Part shown: positions 1 through 5,993 of the stretch, piece by piece
Numbering within the stretch: position 1 is the first letter of the stretch
Layout: each line of letters opens with the position of its first letter
Source of the DNA: Bacillota bacterium
Lineage (GTDB): Bacteria > Bacillota > Clostridia > Christensenellales > Aristaeellaceae
Length of the DNA stretch: 11,866 nucleotides
Reading direction: 5' to 3'
Assembly: GCA_023409955.1 (NCBI GenBank)
Contig: JAEYQQ010000047.1
Span: 1-11,866, forward strand
Position numbers and translations under genes: made by a program
Notes under the pieces: model-generated
What the model saw: only the letters and a program-made list of their open reading frames with translations
Databases searched by the model: none
What the model was told of the DNA's origin: nothing

Positions 1-24
1 CAGCCGCTCAATGCCATGATTCAT
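1..24 (-). CDS. 5' end of an unidentified gene running off the left edge
   Basis: Only the first eight codons are visible (M-N-H-G-I-E-R-L). The start is supported by a good Shine-Dalgarno sequence, AAAGGAG (31-37 on the minus strand), six bases before the ATG. The gene would be the next one downstream of the ZIP transporter on the same strand, but a hairpin at 104-143 lies between them, so it may be a separate transcription unit. Eight residues are too few to name a family. It could be a chance RBS plus ATG, though the spacing and strand agreement with its neighbours make a real gene more likely. Confidence 0.5.
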
Positions 25-103
25 ATCTTTCTCCTTTGTGGTTATCCAAGGCTAACTTTAGGAGATAAAAAAAGCCGCCAGGAGATTCAGAAAGGGTTTA
101 TCG

Positions 104-143
104 AAAATGATGACGGTTAGTCATTGCTAACCATCATCATTTT
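104..143 (-). terminator. Long hairpin downstream of the ZIP transporter gene, probable terminator
   Basis: Two 17-base arms (104-120 and 127-143) are complementary at 16 of 17 positions around a 6-base loop. The arms begin AAAATGATGA and end in TCATCATTTT, so the U-rich end lies inside the stem and the structure can act in both directions. It starts 56 bases past the ZIP stop codon. The stem is AU-rich at its base and has no long U-tract beyond it, so a protein-binding palindrome is an alternative reading. Confidence 0.5.
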
Positions 144-198
144 AATCAATTACTTTTTGCTTGTCAATAGCTGGGATAGCAATCCGCAGACAATATTG

Positions 199-996
199 TT
201 AGCCCAGTGCCACATCCAGGATCATCATCACCAAAAAGCCCGCAATGACGCCGATGGTACCCCAATTGGAATGCTCCCCTTCATGAGAGCCGGGAATCAA
301 TTCATCCGCCACCACGTAGATCATGGCGCCTGCTGCAAAGGACAGGAGCCAGGGCATCAAAGGCTCAATACCGCCTGCGAGCCACACGGTTAGCACGCCG
401 AATATTGGCTCTACAACACCCGAGAGCATGCCATAGGAAAAAGCCTTGCTGCGGCTAAGCCCCTCCTGACGCAGGGGCAGGGAGATGGCAGCGCCTTCAG
501 GAAAGTTTTGTATGCCAATGCCAAGGGCCAGCGCCATGGCTGAAAGATAGGCACCGTCATTGCCATTGTGGGCAGCCAAAGCAAAGGCAAGCCCAACCGC
601 CATGCCTTCCGGAATGTTATGCAGGGTAACGGCAGAAAACAAAAGGGATGTGCGCTTCATGCCAGAGGGGCGGCCTTCCGCATGATCGCTGCCTGCATGC
701 AGGTGAGGCGTCAATGTATCCAGCGCCAGCAGGAACAGTGCACCGATGAGGAACCCACCGGCAGCCGGAATCCATGCGATATGACCTTTTGCCTCTACTG
801 ACTCAATGGCTGGGATCAGCAGCGACCAGATAGAGGCTGCAATCATCACACCGGAGGCAAAGCCTAAAAAAAAGCGTTCCAGATGGCCGCTGATCTGCTT
901 GCGGAAAAAGAAGACCAGTGCCGCACCCAGGGTAGTCATTAAAAATGTAAATCCGGTGCCCAAAAGTGCACCCAATGTAGGACTCAAATCAAACAT
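199..996 (-). CDS. ZIP family divalent metal transporter (GufA/ZupT-like)
   Basis: This 265-residue polytopic membrane protein belongs to the ZIP family, which moves Zn2+, Fe2+, Mn2+ or related ions into the cytoplasm. The two family signatures are present: HNIPEG at about residues 126-131 (fourth helix) and QNFPEG at 163-168 (fifth helix), which carry the binuclear metal-site ligands. DELIP at 231-235 is the usual late-helix motif. A histidine-containing loop (PHLHAGSDHAEG, about 97-108) before the signature helix is typical of metal-sensing or metal-delivering loops. About eight membrane segments can be seen, and length is normal for the GufA branch. The start is fixed by AAGGAGGAG just upstream. 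The exact metal cannot be told from sequence. The gene lies 112 bases after the VOC gene and may be read through from it. A hairpin follows the stop. Confidence 0.9.
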   Translation of the reverse strand: MFDLSPTLGALLGTGFTFLMTTLGAALVFFFRKQISGHLERFFLGFASGVMIAASIWSLLIPAIESVEAKGHIAWIPAAGGFLIGALFLLALDTLTPHLHAGSDHAEGRPSGMKRTSLLFSAVTLHNIPEGMAVGLAFALAAHNGNDGAYLSAMALALGIGIQNFPEGAAISLPLRQEGLSRSKAFSYGMLSGVVEPIFGVLTVWLAGGIEPLMPWLLSFAAGAMIYVVADELIPGSHEGEHSNWGTIGVIAGFLVMMILDVALG

Positions 997-1108
997 TGAA
1001 TCTCCTCCTTAGACAATTACAAATCATGATATGCATACCGGCTGTAATCTTTCATTCCATCGGGTGCACTTTATGGATGCAGACCCAAGTGCATGCTAGC
1101 CTTAGGCG

Positions 1109-1570
1109 TCATGATTCGTTTGTATGCTCTAAAAGCTCCAAAACGACTTTCAACTGGGGATTTGCGTCCATGTACGCATAACGCCCGCCTGGCCAGCCTC
1201 CCTTTTGCACAAGCTTCATGCCCATGCCTTCCAGCCGCATGATGACCTGATCCGTATCCTTAACCCAAAAGGCAATATGGTGAACGCCTTCGCCTTTTTC
1301 ATCCAGGTCATGGCGCCAGGTGCTGGGCGCATGGTCCGGCTCAATCAACTCGATATCAAGACTCTCCCCCACTTTGAAAAATGCCTGCTTGCAGCGGGCA
1401 GGGGTAAAACTGCCTTGATACTGCGTATGGGCAATCTCTTGTTCTGCGCTTTCGCCAATGGTATAATCCATACCAAGAAGCGCACTGTATGCATCTGCTG
1501 TCTTTTTGATATCATGGCACAGAATACCGATCTGGGCGCAAATGGTGGTACCCAACACATTATCTGCCAT
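1109..1570 (-). CDS. VOC superfamily protein (glyoxalase / methylmalonyl-CoA epimerase-like)
   Basis: A 153-residue vicinal-oxygen-chelate fold protein. It has the paired beta-alpha-beta-beta-beta modules: QIGILCHDIKKTADAY at 13-28, GVHHIAFWVKD at 95-105 and VVLELLE at 142-148. Four likely metal ligands are kept: Q13, E74, H97 or H98, and E146. The best superficial match is to methylmalonyl-CoA epimerase-like and glyoxalase-like members, but the substrate cannot be named. An in-frame ATG seven codons upstream (1591) is less likely: the AGGAGG element lies inside that extension, correctly placed for the ATG at 1570. A promoter sits at 1613-1640. It is divergent from the TIM-barrel gene, which hints at shared control or a shared pathway. 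Confidence 0.85.
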   Translation of the reverse strand: MADNVLGTTICAQIGILCHDIKKTADAYSALLGMDYTIGESAEQEIAHTQYQGSFTPARCKQAFFKVGESLDIELIEPDHAPSTWRHDLDEKGEGVHHIAFWVKDTDQVIMRLEGMGMKLVQKGGWPGGRYAYMDANPQLKVVLELLEHTNES

Positions 1571-1612
1571 ACATGTTCCTCCTGCCGCCATGAGCGGTGT
1601 GCTTTTACATAT

Positions 1613-1640
1613 ATTGTATCACTCAGGCGAGAAAAATCAA
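1613..1640 (-). promoter_or_regulatory. Sigma-A-like promoter for the VOC gene
   Basis: On the minus strand, TTGATT (-35, 1635-1640) is followed after 16 bases by TACAAT (-10, 1613-1618). It lies about 43 bases upstream of the VOC start codon, inside the 100-base divergent gap. No equally good promoter is visible for the opposite-strand gene starting at 1671. Confidence 0.55.
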
Positions 1641-1670
1641 CCAAACACCATATGAAAAGGATGCGTTTAA

Positions 1671-2525
1671 ATGCGATTGGGTGCGCCTGTATTTCATTGG
1701 TCAACACCGAAAGAGTGGGCCTTGACCCATCTCAAAAAGGGGCTCTATGCAGCCTACTGGCCACTTGCCCAGGGGGCAGCATCTTGGGAGGAAGCGGCAT
1801 TTGTTAAAGCGGCTAAGGAGCTTGGGCTCGTTATTGCCGAAGTGGGAATCTGGAACAACCTTTTGGACAGTGATAAAAAGCAGCAGGAGGAGAACATCCG
1901 CTATGCCATTGCCCGCCTTAAGACAGCGGACAGGGTGGGCGCCCGGTGCTGCGTGAACATATCAGGCTCCAAAGGGGGGTACTGGGATGGCCCGCATCCT
2001 GACAACCTGTCAGAAAAGACTTTTGACGAGGTGGTCAAAATCACCCAGCGGGTGATTGATGAGGCTGCGCCAAAGCATACCTATTACACCCTGGAGCCTA
2101 TGCCATGGATGCTGCCCTATGATATAGACAGTCTGCAAAGTCTGATCAAAGCCGTGGACCGGAAGCATTTTGCTGTACATGTGGATATATGCAACTTAAT
2201 AAATGCCTTTGACAAGGTGTACCGCACCGGTGAAATAACCCAAGCATTTTTCAAGGCCTTTGGACCCTTTATCCGGTCTGTACATGCCAAGGATCTGATT
2301 CTTCAAGAGAAGCTTTTGACATTGCATATTGATGAAGTCATCCCCGGACAAGGGATATTTGATTTTGACACACTGCTTCATGAATGCAGTAAGCTTGACG
2401 ATGTTCCCGTTATGGCGGAGCATCTGCAGACAGAAAAGGATTATGACCAAGCCACCGGATATTTGATGAAAAAGGCGCAAGCCTTGGGGATACCATTTGA
2501 TCAAGCTGGATCGGCAGGTAGATAG
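1671..2525 (+). CDS. TIM-barrel sugar phosphate isomerase/epimerase-like protein
   Basis: A 284-residue protein of the xylose isomerase-like TIM-barrel / AP endonuclease 2 superfamily, which includes keto-sugar epimerases, isomerases and inosose dehydratases. Candidate metal ligands lie in the expected order at barrel strand ends: E142 (in YTLEPMPWM), D172 (VHVDICN), H205 (SVHAKD) and E250 (MAEHL). The stretch IPGQGIFDF (224-232) matches the conserved loop near the last strands. The family usually acts on carbohydrates or polyols, and nearby xylulokinase fits a sugar role, but the substrate is unknown. The start is supported by GAAAAGG upstream. The gene is divergent from the VOC gene and convergent with xylulokinase, separated from the latter by a strong hairpin. 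Confidence 0.82.
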   Translation: MRLGAPVFHWSTPKEWALTHLKKGLYAAYWPLAQGAASWEEAAFVKAAKELGLVIAEVGIWNNLLDSDKKQQEENIRYAIARLKTADRVGARCCVNISGSKGGYWDGPHPDNLSEKTFDEVVKITQRVIDEAAPKHTYYTLEPMPWMLPYDIDSLQSLIKAVDRKHFAVHVDICNLINAFDKVYRTGEITQAFFKAFGPFIRSVHAKDLILQEKLLTLHIDEVIPGQGIFDFDTLLHECSKLDDVPVMAEHLQTEKDYDQATGYLMKKAQALGIPFDQAGSAGR

Positions 2526-2619
2526 CCCATTTCTCCTTCGCCTTACCTTATGCTATCACCGAGGGCGGCTTCTGTTACGGAGCCTCCTTCATAGGTGGTC
2601 TAAAAAGATATAAAACCAA

Positions 2620-2668
2620 AAAGAACACCTGCAGCGCATGCCGTCATTGCGCACTACAGGTGTTCTTT
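2620..2668. terminator. Bidirectional rho-independent terminator between convergent genes
   Basis: Perfect 12-base arms (2620-2631 and 2657-2668, AAAGAACACCTG and its complement) are extended inward by a GCGCA/TGCGC pairing. It sits between the stop codons at 2525 (+) and 2724 (-). On the minus strand the stem is followed by TTTTTGGTTTTAT, a good U-tract, so it should end the xylulokinase transcript efficiently. In the plus direction the tract is shorter (TTCTTTACG) but still usable. Confidence 0.85.
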
Positions 2669-2723
2669 ACGTTATATATCTATAACAAACGATTTTGAGA
2701 AAACCAACAACCTTTTTAGAACA

Positions 2724-4253
2724 TTACCCATTTAAGGCAGCCAAGGTCTTGAAATCATCCTTCATGGTGCGGTACAGCTTTTTATACAGCTTAAAGTAAC
2801 CCTCATACGCCTTGCTGTTTGCATCAATGGCTGGCATTTGGTTTTCAGTTTTGACAATGCGGTCGCAGGCGGCTTCCACACTTTCATAGACGCCTGTACC
2901 CACACCGGCCAGGATGGCCGCGCCAAGCGCCGGGCCTTCATCCGCTGCAATGGTGGATACTGTGCAGCCATACAGATCAGCCAGCATCTGCCGCCACATG
3001 GGGCTGCGTCCACCGCCGCCGCATGCCATCATCTCTTCAATGGGCACGTTCATTTCTTTAAACACTTCCACGCATTCCGCCTGGGAGTAGGCAACACCCT
3101 CCATGACAGCACGAACAAGGTGAGCCCTGTCATGCATGGCAGAAAGGCCAAAGAATACGCCGCGGCAGTCGGGATCAGGATGGGGAGAACGCTCCCCCAT
3201 CAGGTAAGGCAGATACAAAAGGCCCTGGGATCCGATTGGCACCTTTTGCGCCTTTTCGGTCATCACCACATAAGGGTCTACGCCCCGCCTTTTCGCCTCC
3301 TGCACTTCCTCCTGGCAGAAAGTGTCCCGGGCCCAGCGCAAGGAAAGGCCTGCGGCCTGGGTGCAGCTCATCACTGTCCACTTTCCAGGCACGGAAGCGC
3401 ATAAGGTGTGCACCCGGCCCTGAGGATCGATGGATACCGTATCAGATACGGCATACACCACGCCGGAGGTGCCAAGGGTAGTAAAGGCCCTGCCGGAGCG
3501 AACTACGCCGGTACCGACAGCGGCAGCAGCATTGTCGCCGGCACCGCCCACCACTGGGGTTCCAGGAAGCAGGCCTGTTTCGTTTGCGCCTTGCTCATTC
3601 ACCTTGCCGGTAACATCGGGAGATTCATACATTTGGGCCAGCAGGCTTTGGGAAATGCCCAGCATGTCCAGCATTTCCTTGGACCAGGTTCGCTTAGGTA
3701 CATCCATTAGCTGCATGCCGGCAGCATCGGAAACCTCGGTGGCGAACACACCCGTCAGCTTATATCGGATATAGTCCTTGGGCAGTAAAATATGGGCGCA
3801 CTTTGCATACACTTCCGGCTCATGCTGCTTGACCCACAGGATCTTAGCTGCTGTAAAGCCTGTCATCGGCGGATTGGCGGTGATTTCGATGACGCGCTTG
3901 ACACCAATGTCGCGGGCCATTTGATCGCACTGCTCACCGGTGCGCTGATCGCACCAGATGATGGAGGGGCGAAGCACATTGCCATCCTTGTCCAGCATCA
4001 CCAGGCCATGCATCTGTCCTGACAAGCCTACGCCGGCAACATCCCCGGCCTTGATATTCCCTTTTTCCAGCACCATGCGGATCCCCTCCGCAGCGGCCTT
4101 CCACCAATGCTCCGGATCTTGCTCGGCCCAACCGTTTCTCGGCTGGTACATGGGGTATTCAACAGTATGCGCGCTAACGGGGCGTCCACTCTCCGTAAAC
4201 AAAACCGTTTTCGTTCCGGAGGTGCCAAGGTCGATACCCAACAGATAAGCCAT
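2724..4253 (-). CDS. xylB: Xylulokinase
   Basis: A full-length 509-residue FGGY-family carbohydrate kinase that phosphorylates D-xylulose with ATP to D-xylulose 5-phosphate, feeding the pentose phosphate pathway. Visible motifs are the N-terminal phosphate-binding loop GIDLGTSGTKT (6-16, D8), the xylulokinase-type substrate motif LSGQMHG (77-83), WCDQRTGEQ (100-108), the probable catalytic base D240 in GAGDNAAAA, the second phosphate motif TLGTSG (259-264) and the adenosine-region ACGGGGRSPMW (410-420). AAAGGAGGC fixes the start. It begins only 20 bases after the VTC-domain gene and is probably co-transcribed with it, an unexpected partner. No xylose isomerase or pentose transporter is seen here. 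A related FGGY substrate such as another ketopentose cannot be excluded. Confidence 0.93.
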   Translation of the reverse strand: MAYLLGIDLGTSGTKTVLFTESGRPVSAHTVEYPMYQPRNGWAEQDPEHWWKAAAEGIRMVLEKGNIKAGDVAGVGLSGQMHGLVMLDKDGNVLRPSIIWCDQRTGEQCDQMARDIGVKRVIEITANPPMTGFTAAKILWVKQHEPEVYAKCAHILLPKDYIRYKLTGVFATEVSDAAGMQLMDVPKRTWSKEMLDMLGISQSLLAQMYESPDVTGKVNEQGANETGLLPGTPVVGGAGDNAAAAVGTGVVRSGRAFTTLGTSGVVYAVSDTVSIDPQGRVHTLCASVPGKWTVMSCTQAAGLSLRWARDTFCQEEVQEAKRRGVDPYVVMTEKAQKVPIGSQGLLYLPYLMGERSPHPDPDCRGVFFGLSAMHDRAHLVRAVMEGVAYSQAECVEVFKEMNVPIEEMMACGGGGRSPMWRQMLADLYGCTVSTIAADEGPALGAAILAGVGTGVYESVEAACDRIVKTENQMPAIDANSKAYEGYFKLYKKLYRTMKDDFKTLAALNG

Positions 4254-4273
4254 AGGGATGCCTCCTTTATAAA

Positions 4274-4975
4274 TTATGACTCTAGTTGCTCAAACCGTCG
4301 GCATAGCGTGTACTTTGATATGGCGCTGTTCATGGGGTTTTGGCAATAGGTGGTGAGTATATCCCGGATAAAAGGCGGCATTACCTGGTTATACTTGACT
4401 TCCAGAATCATTAAGGGGTCATCCAAAGGAGAGATGGTAGGCAGGTAAGGGTTGAAGATATCATAATTTTTCAATCCTGTGCGCAGCTGCTTGTCAAAAG
4501 TAATGCGCACCTCCTCGGCTGGGTGAAGGTAGGCCTCCCGCACATAGTCCACCACCACTACAGGCCGCAGAAGATTGATGGTCATTTCACGGAACATATC
4601 GCGCAAAAGCCCGCTGCGGGTGCGTTCAAGACCTGTTGGATCCCCCGCCATCAGCTGCTCACACAGCGAACGGGGAATCTCTATGGAGCGTTTGGAGATA
4701 AAGCTGCCCGCCTTGCTTTTGCATTCCAGCATAATTTTGCTGTCACGCATATTGTAAATGCGGATGCGGTATTTATCGCGGGCCGGAACGCCGCTGATCT
4801 TGTCATAAAGGGCATTATTAAATATGCCGTCAAAATACAATGACCGCACATGGTACTCGTTATATTCATCGCCGTTGGGATCCCGATGAAGCGTATGATC
4901 CAGCATGTTGGACAGGATGGCATACTGCATATCACTTATAAAATATTTCAGCTCATGCCGAAGTGGGACAGCCAT
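4274..4975 (-). CDS. VTC-domain polyphosphate polymerase-like protein
   Basis: A 233-residue soluble protein of the CYTH/triphosphate-tunnel superfamily, VTC branch. In yeast, Vtc4 makes inorganic polyphosphate from ATP inside such a tunnel. The charged tunnel residues are visible on successive strands: RHELKYF (6-12), YHVRSLYFD (41-49), KYRIRIYN (68-75), LECKSK (83-88), DYVREAY (143-149), RITFDKQLR (157-165), LEVKYN (191-196) and the late SK pair (220-221). The spacing agrees with a complete catalytic domain. It has no SPX domain and no membrane segment, unlike the eukaryotic proteins. The upstream DUF4956 protein could provide a membrane partner. The start is supported by GGGAGG eight bases upstream. 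It is followed closely by xylB. The biochemical product is inferred from the family, not shown. Confidence 0.87.
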   Translation of the reverse strand: MAVPLRHELKYFISDMQYAILSNMLDHTLHRDPNGDEYNEYHVRSLYFDGIFNNALYDKISGVPARDKYRIRIYNMRDSKIMLECKSKAGSFISKRSIEIPRSLCEQLMAGDPTGLERTRSGLLRDMFREMTINLLRPVVVVDYVREAYLHPAEEVRITFDKQLRTGLKNYDIFNPYLPTISPLDDPLMILEVKYNQVMPPFIRDILTTYCQNPMNSAISKYTLCRRFEQLES

Positions 4976-5016
4976 TTAATTGCCTCCCTGCCATAATAAT
5001 AAGGGCTTGTTGCGGT

Positions 5017-5033
5017 GGCGGTTAATAACCGCC
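5017..5033. repeat. Perfect 17-base palindrome upstream of the VTC gene
   Basis: GGCGGTTA and its exact complement flank a single central base. The palindrome lies about 40 bases before the VTC start codon on the minus strand and is flanked by GGGG and CACCGC. It could be an operator, a leader hairpin, or the core of a dispersed intergenic repeat. There is no U-tract after it, so it is unlikely to be a terminator. Confidence 0.5.
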
Positions 5034-5095
5034 CCTACTACCCATTGAAATCTATCTTGGGTAAGGTGGAGAGAACTGTTCCCCCTTGCGCAGTT

Positions 5096-5187
5096 AAAAA
5101 AATATTCTGTTTACGAAAGTAATCCACACCTATGTGAGGATCACTAAGGGGAGCAACAGGGGGCCGAAGCCCCCTAGTATACAGAAT
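5096..5187 (-). ncRNA. Candidate structured RNA: three-way junction followed by a U-tract
   Basis: Read on the minus strand, the segment folds by eye into three helices. P1 pairs ATTCTGTATAC (5177-5187) with GTAAACAGAAT (5104-5114), 10 of 11 pairs. P2 is AGGGGGC / GCCCCCT (5158-5175) closed by a TTCG loop, the extra-stable C(UUCG)G tetraloop. P3 pairs AGTGATCC (5138-5145) with GGATTACT (5118-5125), eight pairs including one G-U wobble, then a CAC/GTG inner stem with a 4-base loop. Seven U residues follow P1 at 5096-5102. It lies between DUF4956 (stop at 5211) and the VTC start. It may be a leader RNA, an attenuator, a terminator-like 3' end, or a small repeat element with inverted ends. No known riboswitch class was recognised. 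Confidence 0.4.
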
Positions 5188-5210
5188 CAAATCCCGGGAG
5201 CAGACCTGGT

Positions 5211-5924
5211 TCACGCCCCTGCTTCCGTTTGCACCGCTACCAATGTAGCATCGTGAACACCTTCGATATCCAGCATCCGGGCCACAATCTCATGCTTTTC
5301 GCCCAGGCGCACTTCCACCGTCATTTCCGCACCGGCCCGGGTCAGCGTTTTAGAACGCAGACGGTGCTGGCTGGCGGAATGCTTGAGCTCAGACTCGATA
5401 TCATACTCTGCCGGTTCATCATAATGGAGCACCAGCAGATAGCTGTTGGGGTTCTTGAATTGAATAAACGTCATGGCCAGCAGGATCACGGCGATGCCGA
5501 TAACCGCCGCAATACCCACAAAATACAGTTCTGCGCCAAAGAGGATGCCCATGGTCAGGGACCAGAACATGAACGCGGTATCCATGGGGTCTTTTACCGC
5601 AGTACGGAAGCGGACAATGGACAAGGCGCCAACCATACCCATAGACAGCGCTATATCACTTTTGATGGCCATTACCACCGGAGTGGTTATCAAGGTCAGC
5701 ATCACCAAGGTCATGGCAAAGGAGGGGCTGTAGAGCACGCCGCGGTACGTTTTGCGGTACACCCAAGCGACTATCAGACCTGCCACAAGGCCGATCCCCA
5801 GGGCCATGACCACCTTCCAAGGTGTCAGACTTTGAAACTGCTGGGAAAAGTATGCGGACAGGGTTGAGTTTTGATTGACAATATCCTGGGTGCTTACCGA
5901 CAAGAGTAAATCCATAGCGTGCAT
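5211..5924 (-). CDS. DUF4956 family integral membrane protein
   Basis: A 237-residue membrane protein with the diagnostic DUF4956 core GMVGALSIVRFRTAVKDP (96-113) followed by a hydrophobic FMFWSLTMGI segment. Membrane segments lie at about 36-56, 66-87, 91-104 (short), 115-132 and 134-155. The C-terminal ~80 residues (160-237) are soluble, with an alternating alpha/beta pattern. No enzyme motif is seen. The family is recalled to lie next to VTC-domain and CotH genes in bacteria, so it may anchor or export the product of the VTC enzyme, but this is inference. AGGAGG lies seven bases before the ATG at 5924. It has its own promoter (5954-5981), 69 bases after the CotH gene. The gap to the VTC gene (235 bases) holds a structured-RNA candidate. 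Confidence 0.88.
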   Translation of the reverse strand: MHAMDLLLSVSTQDIVNQNSTLSAYFSQQFQSLTPWKVVMALGIGLVAGLIVAWVYRKTYRGVLYSPSFAMTLVMLTLITTPVVMAIKSDIALSMGMVGALSIVRFRTAVKDPMDTAFMFWSLTMGILFGAELYFVGIAAVIGIAVILLAMTFIQFKNPNSYLLVLHYDEPAEYDIESELKHSASQHRLRSKTLTRAGAEMTVEVRLGEKHEIVARMLDIEGVHDATLVAVQTEAGA

Positions 5925-5953
5925 ACCAGCGCCTCCTGTGTAATTCTTCTTAC

Positions 5954-5981
5954 ATTATACGGAAAAAGGGTTGTCCGTCAA
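5954..5981 (-). promoter_or_regulatory. Strong sigma-A promoter for DUF4956
   Basis: On the minus strand, TTGACG (-35, 5976-5981) and a perfect TATAAT (-10, 5954-5959) are separated by 16 bases. Transcription would begin near 5947, leaving a leader of about 23 bases before the DUF4956 ATG. No terminator is visible after the CotH stop codon, so this promoter may add to read-through from upstream rather than replace it. Confidence 0.75.
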
Positions 5982-5993
5982 GAATAGTTGCCG

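Noticed and set aside
1065..1093. Inverted repeat TGCACTT/AAGTGCA between the VOC and ZIP genes
   Set aside because: Only seven pairs around a 15-base loop, with no U-tract; too weak to call a terminator or operator.
1571..1591. Longer VOC start with seven extra residues
   Set aside because: The extension contains the AGGAGG ribosome site that serves the ATG at 1570, and no good site precedes 1591.
1205..1807. 200-codon plus-strand frame across the VOC gene and into the TIM-barrel gene
   Set aside because: It overlaps two well-supported genes and has no family similarity.
2838..3404. 188-codon plus-strand open frame inside xylB
   Set aside because: It is antisense to a clear xylulokinase, with no ribosome site or recognisable domain.
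5158..5175. GGGGGC-TTCG-GCCCCC hairpin as a simple terminator of DUF4956
   Set aside because: It has no U-tract directly after it; it fits better as one arm of the larger folded segment.
5229..5867. 212-codon plus-strand frame, rich in His and Gln, opposite DUF4956
   Set aside because: It is antisense to a well-supported DUF4956 gene, and its composition is that expected of a reverse-frame artefact.
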